Shown: piece after piece, positions 54,700 to 63,032 of the stretch
Numbering within the stretch: position 1 is the first letter of the stretch
Layout of the letters: every line of letters begins with the position of its first letter
Origin: BOG-908 sp965198855
GTDB lineage: Bacteria; Pseudomonadota; Alphaproteobacteria; Acetobacterales; Acetobacteraceae
Assembly (NCBI GenBank): GCA_965198855.1
Contig: CBDAPZ010000001.1
Coordinates: forward strand, 1,178,001 to 1,242,000
DNA length: 64,000 nucleotides
Direction: 5' to 3'
Made by a program: the position numbers and the translations under genes
Notes under the pieces: generated by a model
The model's input: only the letters and a program-made list of their open reading frames with translations
Told to the model about the DNA's origin: nothing
Databases searched by the model: none

Positions 54700-55004
54700 T
54701 GGCGCGCGCTGTTCCTATCACCTGCGAGGTCGATCTCGAGCGCTCGCTGGACAGTTTCCATGCTTACGCCATCCCCGATGGCATCGAGATCGCACCTGGC
54801 GATGTGGTGGTGGTGCAAGGCTTGCCACGTCACCTGGCGTTCGGCGAGACGCGCCGTTTCCGCGCACAGGCTACGGTGTTCCGTGCCGGCCGGCTGCTGC
54901 GGGCCTGGACGCGGTTTGCCTCCGTATTTGAATTGACCGGGCTGTTCGAAGTGGGGTTCGCACCTGCTCACGAACTCGCCCTGCAACCGAGAGAACTGGC
55001 ATGA
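54699..55004 (+). CDS. Small conserved-position protein between puhC and acsF
   Basis: 101 residues, no signal or transmembrane helix. Seen: DSFHAYAIPDGIEIAPGDVV and VQGLPRHLAFGETRRF, then RAWTRFASVFELTGLFEVGF. Predicted mostly beta with one C-terminal helix. Small genes occur at this place in other photosynthesis clusters, so a role in photosystem assembly or ring E cyclisation is plausible, but I know no assigned function. Start overlaps the puhC stop and its stop overlaps acsF, so it is translated with them. It is not obviously Rhodobacter PuhD, which is about half as long. Confidence 0.88.
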   Translation: MARAVPITCEVDLERSLDSFHAYAIPDGIEIAPGDVVVVQGLPRHLAFGETRRFRAQATVFRAGRLLRAWTRFASVFELTGLFEVGFAPAHELALQPRELA

Positions 55005-56068
55005 ACGCGATCACCCGGCTGGAGGATGTCAACGAGACCACCGCGCTGGCGCGGCAGGACACGGTGCTCGCGCCACGTTTCTACACCACCGATTTCGAAG
55101 CCATGAGCCGCGTGAACGTGGACGGCGTACGCGCCGAATGGGACAAGCTGATCGCAGAACTGCGCGCCGACACCAACAAAAACCATTTCACCCGCACCGA
55201 CGTGTTCGATGCGGATTATCTGGGCAAGATGTCACCCGCCTTGCGCAAGGAGTTTCTCGAATTCCTGGTCAGCTCCGTCACCGCGGAATTCTCCGGCTGC
55301 GTGCTCTACGCAGAAATCAAGAAGCGCATCCCCGAAGGCGACATCCACGATCTGTTTGCCTTCATGGCACGCGACGAAGCGCGGCATGCGGCTTTCATCA
55401 ACGACACGCTGAAGGATTTCGGCATCGGCGTCGATCTCAGCTTTCTCACCAAGGCGAAGAAATATACCTATTTCCAGCCGAAATTCATCTTCTACGCCAC
55501 CTATCTGTCGGAGAAGATTGGCTATGCGCGCTACATCACCATTTTCCGTCACCTGCAGCGCCATCCGGATAACCAGATCCACCCGATCTTCAGCTGGTTC
55601 GACCAGTGGTGCAACGATGAGTTCCGCCATGGTGAGGCGTTCGCCCTGCTGATGCGCTCGGACCCGAAACTGCTCAGCGGGATTAATAAACTCTGGATCC
55701 GTTTTTTCCAGCTTGCAGTCTTCGCCACCATGTATGTGCGCGACCATGCGCGGCCGGAATTCCACGCAGCGCTCGGCATCGATCCCACCGAATACGATTT
55801 CAAGGTGTTCCGCATCACCACCGAGATTTCCAAACAGGTGTTTCCGGTGACGCTGGATCTGGATCATCCTGCCTTTGCGCGCGGCTTGGAGCGCATGCGC
55901 CGTATCACCGTGGCGAATGCGGCTGCACGTGCAAAAGGTGGCTTTGCCGGCAAGATCGGCATCGGGTTGCGCAGCGTCGCGGCCGGGGCCATTTTCCTGC
56001 GCATGTTCACGCTGCCGGCGAAACACGAAGCGTTGCCGGCGCAGGTTCGCATGGCGGCATCCTGGTAG
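55001..56068 (+). CDS. acsF: Aerobic Mg-protoporphyrin IX monomethyl ester cyclase
   Basis: 355-residue di-iron oxygenase that closes ring E with O2, giving protochlorophyllide. Seen: Glu96 (TAEFSG), E126-x-x-H129 (DEARHA) and E207-x-x-H210 (DEFRHGEAF), the di-iron ligands. No BchE (anaerobic cyclase) is in the window, so this part of the pathway looks oxygen-dependent. Alphaproteobacterial AcsF usually needs the small partner BciE or Ycf54, which is not seen here. Confidence 0.96.
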   Translation: MNAITRLEDVNETTALARQDTVLAPRFYTTDFEAMSRVNVDGVRAEWDKLIAELRADTNKNHFTRTDVFDADYLGKMSPALRKEFLEFLVSSVTAEFSGCVLYAEIKKRIPEGDIHDLFAFMARDEARHAAFINDTLKDFGIGVDLSFLTKAKKYTYFQPKFIFYATYLSEKIGYARYITIFRHLQRHPDNQIHPIFSWFDQWCNDEFRHGEAFALLMRSDPKLLSGINKLWIRFFQLAVFATMYVRDHARPEFHAALGIDPTEYDFKVFRITTEISKQVFPVTLDLDHPAFARGLERMRRITVANAAARAKGGFAGKIGIGLRSVAAGAIFLRMFTLPAKHEALPAQVRMAASW

Positions 56069-56078
56069 GCGGGTCGAG

Positions 56079-56966
56079 ATGCATTCTTTCGGAACGCCGG
56101 CGCTGTATTGCCTGTTCGTGTGGTGGTTCTCCACCGGCCTGATCGTGTTCCTGAACAATTTGCCGCAAGCCACCTTCAAATGGAGCTTTGGGGTGTTCAG
56201 CGCGGTCGCCCTGGTGTCGCTGTATCGCCTGGCACAAGGCAGCCACGACACGAGTGTCGCCGGCGCCTACGCCGCCTTCACCTATGGCGTACTCGTCTGG
56301 GGTTGGCATGAGATGGCGTTCTTCATGGGCATCCTTACCGGCCCGCGCAAAACCGCCAGTCCGGCCGGGGTGAGCGAATGGCGGCGGTTCCAGATGGGGA
56401 TCTCGGCCTGCATCGATCATGAGCTTGCCATTCTCGCCACAGGGGTGGCCGTGCTCTGGGCCACATGGGGATCGCCTAACCAGGTGGGATGCTGGACCTT
56501 CTTCGCCCTATGGGGCATGCGGCAGAGCGCAAAACTCAACGTGTTTCTGGGCGTGCTGAACCTTGGCGAGGCGTTCGTGCCGGCCCATCTGGGCTATCTG
56601 ATCAGCTTCATGACACGACGGCGGATGAACTGGCTGATGCCGTTCTCGCTCGTGGGCGGTACGCTTCTGGTGGCCTTCCTGGTGCAGAAGGCAGGTGCGC
56701 CGGGCGTCACGCCGTTCCAGCAAGCCGGCTATGGCTGCCTGATCACCATGCTGGCCTTGGCGGTACTGGAGCATGCCCTGCTGGTATTGCCACTGCCATT
56801 TACGGCGTTGTGGAGCTTGTGGCTGCGCCATGCAGGCCGGTCGGCGCAGTCCACCATCGTTGGTGTGGCCGAGGCGCCTGCTTCGGTGCAGAGTGAGACC
56901 AGGCGGAAACCCGGCTGGGTACGTGACGGGAACTTCAATCTTTCGCCGGCAGAGACGGCGTTTTAG
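56079..56966 (+). CDS. puhE: Photosynthetic complex assembly protein PuhE (DUF3623)
   Basis: 295-residue membrane protein with seven or so hydrophobic helices. Seen: YCLFVWWFSTGLIVFLNNLP, GVLVWGWHEMAFFMGILTGPR, GISACIDHELAILATG, FALWGMRQSAKLNVFLGVLN, all DUF3623 marks. Modulates bacteriochlorophyll level and light-harvesting 1 assembly in Rhodobacter (known). ATG 56079 lies 10 bp after acsF; 11 bp before hemA. Confidence 0.94.
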   Translation: MHSFGTPALYCLFVWWFSTGLIVFLNNLPQATFKWSFGVFSAVALVSLYRLAQGSHDTSVAGAYAAFTYGVLVWGWHEMAFFMGILTGPRKTASPAGVSEWRRFQMGISACIDHELAILATGVAVLWATWGSPNQVGCWTFFALWGMRQSAKLNVFLGVLNLGEAFVPAHLGYLISFMTRRRMNWLMPFSLVGGTLLVAFLVQKAGAPGVTPFQQAGYGCLITMLALAVLEHALLVLPLPFTALWSLWLRHAGRSAQSTIVGVAEAPASVQSETRRKPGWVRDGNFNLSPAETAF

Positions 56967-56977
56967 CGAGGCGTGCG

Positions 56978-58201
56978 ATGAACTACGAAGCGTTTTTCCG
57001 CCATGAACTCGATGCCTTGCGCACACAGGGCAATTACCGCGTTTTCGCCAATCTGCAGCGCCAGGTTGGCAATCCGGGCCGAGCGCGGCATCGCCGTGCG
57101 GGCGCCTCGGAAGATGGGCGCGACGAAGTCACCGTCTGGTGCTCTAACGATTACCTTGGCATGGGCCAGCACCCCAGCGTGCTCGGCGCGATGCATGAGG
57201 CGCTGGACCGTTGCGGGGCAGGGGCCGGCGGCACACGCAACATCGCCGGGACCAACCATTATCATGTGATGCTGGAAGAAGAGCTGGCCGATTTGCACGG
57301 CAAGTCGTCGGCCTTGCTGTTCAACTCCGGCTACATGTCCAACTGGGCGGCGATAGGCACGCTTGCGTCGCGCCTAAAAGGCTGCGTCATCCTGTCGGAC
57401 GCCAAGAACCATGCCTCGATGATCGAAGGCGCCCGTCATAGCCGCGCCCGCATCGAGATCTTCGGTCATAACGATCCTGAGGATTTGAACCGCAAACTGG
57501 CCGCGCTGGATCCTGCAACACCGAAGCTGGTGATGTTCGAGTCCATCTACTCGATGGATGGCGACATCGCGCCCATCGCCGAGATCGTGGACGTCGCCAA
57601 GCGCCACAACGCGATGACCTACCTCGATGAGGTGCACGCTGTCGGCCTGTACGGCCCGCGCGGTGGCGGCATCGCCGAGCGCGAAGGCCTGATGGACCAG
57701 GTGGACGTGATAGAAGGCACGCTCGCCAAGGGCTATGGCGTGATCGGCGGCTACATCACCGGCAGCGAATCGCTGATCGATTTTGTGCGCAGCTTCGCCA
57801 GCGGCTTCATCTTCACCACTGCTTTGCCGCCGGCCGTCGCAGCCGGCGCGCTCGCCAGCGTGCGCCACCTGAAGTCCAGCAGCACCGAGCGCGCCATGCA
57901 GCAGACCCGCGTAGCGCAACTGCGCGCCCGCCTGGATGAGACCGGCGTGCCGCACCAGGTAAACCCCAGCCATATCGTGCCGGTCATGGTGGGCGAGGCG
58001 GCTCTGTGCAAGCAAATCAGCGACGCGCTGCTGGAGCGTTTCGGCGTCTATGTGCAGCCGATCAACTACCCGACAGTGCCGATGGGCACGGAGCGGCTGC
58101 GCATCACCCCGTCGCCCATGCATAGTGAGGCAGATATCGAGCATCTCGTCACCGCGCTCTCCACCATCTGGGCAGAGCTGAGCCTGCAACGCGCAGCCTG
58201 A
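56978..58201 (+). CDS. hemA: 5-aminolevulinate synthase
   Basis: 407-residue PLP enzyme joining glycine and succinyl-CoA, the first tetrapyrrole step of alphaproteobacteria (C4 route). Seen: VWCSNDYLGMGQHPSV, GAGAGGTRNIAGTNHYHV, YLDEVHAVGLYG, and the PLP Lys at about residue 251 in EGTLAKGYGVIGGY. End of the long rightward photosynthesis operon, so supply of aminolevulinate is tied to reaction-centre synthesis. A second, housekeeping copy may exist elsewhere. Confidence 0.97.
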   Translation: MNYEAFFRHELDALRTQGNYRVFANLQRQVGNPGRARHRRAGASEDGRDEVTVWCSNDYLGMGQHPSVLGAMHEALDRCGAGAGGTRNIAGTNHYHVMLEEELADLHGKSSALLFNSGYMSNWAAIGTLASRLKGCVILSDAKNHASMIEGARHSRARIEIFGHNDPEDLNRKLAALDPATPKLVMFESIYSMDGDIAPIAEIVDVAKRHNAMTYLDEVHAVGLYGPRGGGIAEREGLMDQVDVIEGTLAKGYGVIGGYITGSESLIDFVRSFASGFIFTTALPPAVAAGALASVRHLKSSSTERAMQQTRVAQLRARLDETGVPHQVNPSHIVPVMVGEAALCKQISDALLERFGVYVQPINYPTVPMGTERLRITPSPMHSEADIEHLVTALSTIWAELSLQRAA

Positions 58202-58215
58202 GCATCACATGGAAA

Positions 58216-58240
58216 GGGTTTTTGCATCTTGCGAAAACCC
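58216..58240 (+). terminator. Possible hairpin after hemA
   Basis: GGGTTTT (58216-58222) pairs with AAAACCC (58234-58240) over an 11-nt loop, 15 bp past the hemA stop. No T-run follows, so termination is unsure; it could also be an mRNA-stabilising hairpin. Confidence 0.4.
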
Positions 58241-58319
58241 AACCTGCCCAGATCTGTTCTAGACCGCAGTGCTGCGCTGCCGGCATATTGGTTCGGCACG
58301 GTAACAGGAGGAGACATCT

Positions 58320-58586
58320 ATGGGTGACGAGAGCAGATTTAATCGCCGGGGTGTTCTACGGACCGGCCTCACCATCCTGGCAGGTGGCATGCTGGCTTCG
58401 ACTGCCGCCCGCGCTGCGGATGACAGCAAGGTCGAGCAAAGCGTGGTCCAGTATCAGGGCTCCCCGAAGGACGGCGCGATGTGTAGCGGATGCGCGAATT
58501 TCGTAGCGCCGAACGCCTGCAAGGTCGTTTCTGGCACGATCAGCCCAAGTGGCTGGTGTGTCGCCTACGCGCCAAAGGGTACGTAA
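58320..58586 (+). CDS. High-potential iron-sulfur protein (HiPIP), Tat-exported
   Basis: 88-residue precursor. Tat signal NRRGVLRTGLTILAGG cut near ARA-AD (residue 32); mature part ~56 residues with cluster ligands C55, C58, C67 and C80 (MCSGCANF, ACKVVSG, GWCVAY), the HiPIP pattern. Such short forms resemble the HiPIP known from Rhodopila. HiPIPs carry electrons from the bc1 complex to the reaction-centre cytochrome, which fits its place right after the photosynthesis operon. AGGAGGAG at 58306-58313 is a strong ribosome site. TatBC in this window would export it folded. Confidence 0.94.
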   Translation: MGDESRFNRRGVLRTGLTILAGGMLASTAARAADDSKVEQSVVQYQGSPKDGAMCSGCANFVAPNACKVVSGTISPSGWCVAYAPKGT

Positions 58587-58595
58587 TATCACGGC

Positions 58596-58687
58596 AGGCA
58601 GGGGCCCTTGCCCCGGACTTGCCTAAAACAGGCGGAAGTCTGGAGGGCCACCCTCCAGCGGGGTCCAGGGGCAGAGCCCCTGGCCCG
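58596..58687. repeat. GC-rich palindromic repeat family C (C3)
   Basis: Three hairpins in a row: GGGGCCCTTGCCCC (58601-58614), CTGGAGGG-CCA-CCCTCCAG (58640-58658) and CCAGGGGC-AGA-GCCCCTGG (58665-58683). Fills the convergent HiPIP / response regulator gap and may terminate both. Confidence 0.75.
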
Positions 58688-58694
58688 GCATCAT

Positions 58695-59324
58695 TTACCT
58701 AACCAAACCTGACTCGCGAGCGCGATGCGCCGCTTCGGTCCGGTTGCTTACATTCAATGCCTTGAAGATCGCCGTAACATGCGCCTTCACCGTCTTATCA
58801 GACAGGTGCAAGGCATTCGCGATCGCCTTGTTGGAGGCTCCTGTGGCGAGCATTGTAAGCACGTCGGCTTGTCGTTCGGTCAATGGCAGCTTTGTCGATG
58901 GCCGGCGATCCGCTTTCGACAACGCGCCGGCGCCCAGCAGGAGAGGCGGCAGATACATCTCTCCGGCCAGCACCAGGTTCAGCGCCAGCAGGATGGCTTT
59001 CGGGCTCGCCGATTTGGGCACGTAGCCGAGCGCACCGGCGTCGAGCGCCTGTTGCACGTCGGATGGGGTCTCGGAAGCGGAGATCACGATGATCGGTACG
59101 TCCGGCCGTGCGGCGCCGAAGGCCAGGATCGCTGCAATGCCTGCCATGCCGGGCATGGCGAGATCGAGCATCACCACGGCCAGATCGAGATGTGATTTGG
59201 CAATGGCTATGCCGGCTTCGCCGCTCTCGGCTTGCAGCACTTCGGTGATGGAGTCTGCCTGGTGCAGCATAGCGGCGAGGCCTTCGCGCACCACGGCATG
59301 GTCATCGACGATCAGAAGCTTCAT
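58695..59324 (-). CDS. NarL/LuxR-type response regulator
   Basis: 209 residues. Receiver domain 1-120 with Asp7/Asp8 (LLIVDDHAVVREG), phospho-acceptor Asp54 (VVMLDLAMPG), Ser and Lys switch residues (VISAS, YVPKSASP); then a LuxR helix-turn-helix (LTERQADVLTMLATGASNKA, LSDKTVKAHVTAIFKALNV). ATG 59324 (MKLLIVDDH) gives a standard start. No histidine kinase is adjacent, so its input is unknown. It follows the small helical gene after 102 bp and might have its own promoter. Confidence 0.92.
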   Translation of the reverse strand: MKLLIVDDHAVVREGLAAMLHQADSITEVLQAESGEAGIAIAKSHLDLAVVMLDLAMPGMAGIAAILAFGAARPDVPIIVISASETPSDVQQALDAGALGYVPKSASPKAILLALNLVLAGEMYLPPLLLGAGALSKADRRPSTKLPLTERQADVLTMLATGASNKAIANALHLSDKTVKAHVTAIFKALNVSNRTEAAHRARESGLVR

Positions 59325-59426
59325 GCAGCGTTGCGTCCGCCCCTGCATTCCATGGCACGCCAGCCGACTAATTTCGAACGGCGAGAGATTGCGATGGTAC
59401 ATTGAAGCAGCGCTTTGCGCCAGCGG

Positions 59427-59783
59427 TCAGATTGGCAGCAAGGTCACACCGATCGCCTTGTTCACTGCGTCGCCGAGGGCGCCGAGGATGGCGTTGTAGA
59501 TCTGCTGGATCTCTTCGACGACGAGTGTGGCGACGGTTCGGACGAGATCCATGACCGCGCCGCATTGGGAGGCGAGTTCGCTTTGCGCCATGTCGGTGCT
59601 GAAGATGCCGCTCTGCTGCTTTTCGAGGATGTCGGAGACATCGATGGCGATGGCCTGCAGCTTCGGCACGACGAAGGTTTCAATGTCGCCGGTGAGGTCG
59701 CGCCCCGCTGTGCTGGCGGCGGCCGCACCCGCGCGTGCGGCGCTCTGCAGGGCTGAAATGATGTCCGAGGCGAGACCCGACAT
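59427..59783 (-). CDS. Small alpha-helical protein of unknown function
   Basis: 118 residues, no signal peptide, no clear transmembrane helix. Long amphipathic helices (LASDIISALQSAARAGAAAA; VMDLVRTVATLVVEEIQQIY) and one Cys (SQCGAV). No family recognised; it looks like a helical bundle of phasin-like size, but that is a shape comparison only. Sits 23 bp after a lipoprotein gene in the same direction. Confidence 0.65.
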   Translation of the reverse strand: MSGLASDIISALQSAARAGAAAASTAGRDLTGDIETFVVPKLQAIAIDVSDILEKQQSGIFSTDMAQSELASQCGAVMDLVRTVATLVVEEIQQIYNAILGALGDAVNKAIGVTLLPI

Positions 59784-59806
59784 GCGCTTCCTTCCTTTGT
59801 TTCAAC

Positions 59807-60442
59807 TCAGGATGATGATTTAGCGGGTGCCTGCTTGCCTTCGCGGAAAATGATGATGTCCAGGTCGTACACCAGATGCGAGAACAGCAGGCCGTGTCGT
59901 TCGCCTGGACCTTTCCGCGGATCGGGGATGAACATGAACTGACATCTTTCGGCGAACAGCACGGCGGACTGCCCGGCCTTGCATTGTGCGGCGAGAGCAT
60001 GCGGGATGTGCTGCGTCAACTCGTTGCGCATGCTGGCGAGTATATCGGGCAGTGATTCGCATTTCAGTGAGGAAGGCGTTGTGCCGGCGGCGATCGCGCC
60101 CGTCTTGACCGCCTGCGTCTCGGCCGCCTGTATCGCGCTGCCGGCGATGGTGTTGAGCGATCTGTCGCAAGCTGCCGAATTGGGATCGATGCTGTCTGCG
60201 ATCGCCGCCATTGCCTCGACCTGACCGACCCAGCCTGCAAGCTTTGCCACCACGGCCGGCTTTGCAGGATCGGCCGCTGAAGTGTCACTCGTCTGCGCGA
60301 GGGTGAACTCGAAAGCGGCCACGTCGGACAGCATGTCGATCGCGCGCTTCTGCAAATCCGCGCTGTAGGGCGACACCCAATTCGCCTGGCAGGAGGCCGC
60401 GGCGAAGGCTGCAATCGGGATGATCTGCTTTGCCAATCGCAT
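59807..60442 (-). CDS. Putative lipoprotein of unknown function
   Basis: 211 residues. Signal MRLAKQIIPIAAFAAASC with a lipobox-like AAS-C18; Gln at +2 favours the outer membrane. The mature part has four Cys (C92, C128, C154, C167), enough for two disulfides, and is mostly helical with a beta-like end (YDLDIIIFREGKQ). No known domain seen. 27 bp after the DUF155-like gene, 23 bp before the small helical gene: one operon. Confidence 0.75.
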   Translation of the reverse strand: MRLAKQIIPIAAFAAASCQANWVSPYSADLQKRAIDMLSDVAAFEFTLAQTSDTSAADPAKPAVVAKLAGWVGQVEAMAAIADSIDPNSAACDRSLNTIAGSAIQAAETQAVKTGAIAAGTTPSSLKCESLPDILASMRNELTQHIPHALAAQCKAGQSAVLFAERCQFMFIPDPRKGPGERHGLLFSHLVYDLDIIIFREGKQAPAKSSS

Positions 60443-60469
60443 GAGTTTCCCCCGAAATGCAGTCAGATA

Positions 60470-61606
60470 CTAGTGCTTTCCGAATAGCGCCAGAACGATC
60501 TCCACCAGGATCAGGATGACGATAGCCGCTTCCATCAATCCGGCCCGGCTGCTCGCGGCCTCATCGTACAGGGCGGCATAGGTGTCGCGTATGATCGCCA
60601 GCTTGCGGTCCACTGCGTCGCTCACCGCCTTCACGCGGAACAGCTCCAGCGCCGCGGTATAGACGCGCGCTAGATAGACATCCTCGGTGACTTGCAGGGC
60701 GTTATCCACCTTCTCGGTCAGCTCCGTCACTTCCGCCACCAGCGTGTAGAGTTTCCGCGCCAGGCCGGCGAAACGGCGGGGGCCGACGGTGAATCGCCGT
60801 GTGGTTTCCTCGACCAGGTCGTACATGCGCGGCAGCTCGGCATCGAGCAATTCGTCATAATACCGCATTTGCAAGAACTGGGCATTGGCGACTTCGATCA
60901 CGTCGGCGACATCGGTCTCGCCGCGCGGTTCGTAGACAAAGGCACGGTCCCAGGTGAGCACCACGAGGTCGTCGGTGTAGTAGGAGAAACGGCGGCTCAG
61001 GATGTCAGCGCGCGCGCCTTCGGCCATTTCGCGTACCTCTCCGCTCAGCAGCGGCACGAGGTCGATCCTGCGGCCGAGATCTGCGGCTGGCACCTGGCCG
61101 GCAAACCGGGTGACGGTCGCTACCAGGTAATCCTCCACCAGCTCAGAGCGGTTCGGGCGTGTCAGAGACGCGTCGATCGGGCCGCGCAGGTCTTCCAGCA
61201 AGGCGTGCCAGAGATCGGTCGGCGTCATCGCACCGACGGCTGCCTCCACCGCGTTCACCCTTGTGGTGAAACCGGCCCAGCTCAGGTCATCGGCCGGGAT
61301 CTGCAAGGACAGGGTCACCACGCCAAAGGCATAGAGGCGCGCGACCACCGCTGCCTCGACCTCGACACGCTTGCCGTCCTCCTCCAGCACCAAAGGCAGC
61401 GCCGGCATGAACAGGCCGAGCGGCGGATCGCCGAAATCCACTGCCTTGGGCGGCGTGCCCGTCAGCTTGGAACGCGCACCCTGCCTGGCCTGTCGCGCCC
61501 AGAGTGCTTCCGCCTGGCCGAGATCGATTGCATAGGCCAGGTCGAACAACCGCAAGGCGGTCACGTGGCCTTCGAGCACCGTGGGATCCGTTTGGGCCTC
61601 GCTCAT
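60470..61606 (-). CDS. RMD1/YagE (DUF155)-like membrane-anchored protein
   Basis: 378 residues. The centre holds SYYTDDLVVLTWDRAFVYEP, and VIEVANAQFLQMRYYDELLD with ELPRMYD, which match the DUF155/RMD1 pattern; a helical, coiled-coil-like region follows (about 270-350) and a C-terminal anchor (LMEAAIVILILVEIVLALFG, 358-377). In eukaryotes the family anchors mitochondrial ribosomes or affects sporulation; bacterial roles are unknown. Begins 17 bp after ispDF, so probably co-transcribed with it. Confidence 0.78.
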   Translation of the reverse strand: MSEAQTDPTVLEGHVTALRLFDLAYAIDLGQAEALWARQARQGARSKLTGTPPKAVDFGDPPLGLFMPALPLVLEEDGKRVEVEAAVVARLYAFGVVTLSLQIPADDLSWAGFTTRVNAVEAAVGAMTPTDLWHALLEDLRGPIDASLTRPNRSELVEDYLVATVTRFAGQVPAADLGRRIDLVPLLSGEVREMAEGARADILSRRFSYYTDDLVVLTWDRAFVYEPRGETDVADVIEVANAQFLQMRYYDELLDAELPRMYDLVEETTRRFTVGPRRFAGLARKLYTLVAEVTELTEKVDNALQVTEDVYLARVYTAALELFRVKAVSDAVDRKLAIIRDTYAALYDEAASSRAGLMEAAIVILILVEIVLALFGKH

Positions 61607-61623
61607 GCTCTCCGGCCTTCAGT

Positions 61624-62769
61624 TCACTGGGAAGGCGGAGGCACCATTACGCATACCGAGGCTTGTGCGGCGATACCTTCGCCGCGACCGGTAAAGCCGA
61701 GGCGCTCTGTCGTGGTGGCCTTTACGGAGATGCAGCCGAGGTCGACGCCCAGCAACGTGGCAAGCCTCTGACGCATCGCCGGCGCATGCGGGGTGATCTT
61801 CGGCCGCTCGCAGATGAGGGTCACGTCAGCATTCACCAGAAAGCCGCCGCGTGCCGCGATCCGCTCGGCGGCATGGCGCAGGAAGCGGGCGCTGTCGGCA
61901 TCCTTCCACTCGCCTTCGCTGGGCGGAAAATGGCGGCCGATATCGCCTTCCGCCAGCGCCCCATAGATCGCATCGCAGAGCGCATGGATGCCCACATCGG
62001 CATCGGAATGGCCGTCCAGCCCGAACTCAAAGGGAATAGTGATGCCGCAGAGGATCATCGGGCGCCCGGCCTTGAGCACATGCACGTCGTACCCGTTGCC
62101 CACGCGCGGCAGCATCGCCGGAGAGAGAACACGCTCGAGGCGTTCGGCATCGGCCGCAAAGGTCATCTTGATGTTCTCCTCATGGCCGGGGACCAGTTTC
62201 ACTTCATGGCCGGCCTGTTCTAGCAACCAGGCATCGTCGGTCGCCTCAGGTGCCGCGGCAGCGCGATGCAAGGCAAGCAAGGTCGCGAAATCGAAAGCCT
62301 GCGGCGTCTGCGCTCGGAACAGGTTTTGCCGCGAAATAGTCGTTTCGATGATGCCGTTCTCGCCGCGCTTGAGCGTGTCGGCGACCGGCACGGCCGGGAT
62401 AGCCCCGCGTGCGCCGGCAGCCAAGGCGGCGAGCAGTTCGCTGATGGTGCCGCTGGGAATGTGCGGTCGGGCGGCATCGTGGACGAGCACGATGTCCGGC
62501 GCATGCGATACCAGCGCCTCCAAACCCGCACGCACGCTATCCTGTCGCGTTGTGCCGCCTGGAACGACACGCAGGTACGTCAAGCCTTCCAGCGCTGCGG
62601 CAATTGGCTCGGACGCGCCGACCGGCTGCAGAAGCTCGACTTTCTCCAGCAGCTTTTCGGCCGCCCAGCGTATGATGGGTTTGCCAGCCAGACTTAAGAA
62701 CTGCTTCGGGGTCGCTGCTCCGAAACGGCTACCAGAGCCAGCGGCGACCAGTATGGCGGCAATACGCAT
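61624..62769 (-). CDS. ispDF: Bifunctional IspD/IspF of the MEP isoprenoid pathway
   Basis: 381 residues. IspD part (1-~220): AAILVAAGSGSRFG, TPKQFLSLAGKPI, VLVHDAARP; IspF part (~222-381): RVGNGYDVH with metal Asp/His, GHSDADVGIHALCDAIYGAL, GRHFPPS, ATTTERLGFTGRGEGIA. Makes CDP-methylerythritol and the cyclodiphosphate, feeding carotenoids, quinones and the bacteriochlorophyll tail. The fusion is common in alphaproteobacteria. Divergent from dusB. Confidence 0.97.
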   Translation of the reverse strand: MRIAAILVAAGSGSRFGAATPKQFLSLAGKPIIRWAAEKLLEKVELLQPVGASEPIAAALEGLTYLRVVPGGTTRQDSVRAGLEALVSHAPDIVLVHDAARPHIPSGTISELLAALAAGARGAIPAVPVADTLKRGENGIIETTISRQNLFRAQTPQAFDFATLLALHRAAAAPEATDDAWLLEQAGHEVKLVPGHEENIKMTFAADAERLERVLSPAMLPRVGNGYDVHVLKAGRPMILCGITIPFEFGLDGHSDADVGIHALCDAIYGALAEGDIGRHFPPSEGEWKDADSARFLRHAAERIAARGGFLVNADVTLICERPKITPHAPAMRQRLATLLGVDLGCISVKATTTERLGFTGRGEGIAAQASVCVMVPPPSQ

Positions 62770-62894
62770 GCGCTGGCTTTGCTGGACGATTGTTACCGCG
62801 TCAAGAAGCGCGATTTCCGCACGATGATAGATGCGCCACTCTCATGTGGAACTCAGCGGGTAGTTTTGCCGGATAGAACCCCACCCACTTAATG

Positions 62895-62960
62895 AAAGTT
62901 TTTTGCGTCCTTTTTCAAAAAAGAAGACCTTCATCTTTGAAAAAAGACGCAAAAAACTTT
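62895..62960. repeat. Palindromic repeat family A, full copy (A6)
   Basis: Perfect 15-bp outer arms AAAGTTTTTTGCGTC (62895-62909) and its complement (62946-62960), with inner TTTTTCAAA pairing on both sides. Lies in the 263-bp gap between divergent ispDF and dusB; the rest of the gap shows no gene. Confidence 0.85.
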
Positions 62961-63032
62961 TATTTCTTTTGTCGGGCAAGAAGGGCAACTTTGTGCATTG
63001 CAGCACGCCTTCTTTGCAGGTAGTTTGCCCAA

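Noticed and set aside
54699..55004. Calling the small gene puhD
   Set aside because: It is about twice the length of Rhodobacter PuhD and shares no pattern I can recall, so position alone does not justify the name.
36202..58586. Zinc-bacteriochlorophyll use as in Acidiphilium
   Set aside because: It depends on reaction-centre L and chelatase D residues, neither of which is in the window.
60692..61771. Rightward frame of 359 codons opposite the DUF155-like gene
   Set aside because: No motif, and the leftward gene has a coherent fold pattern, a transmembrane anchor and operon spacing.
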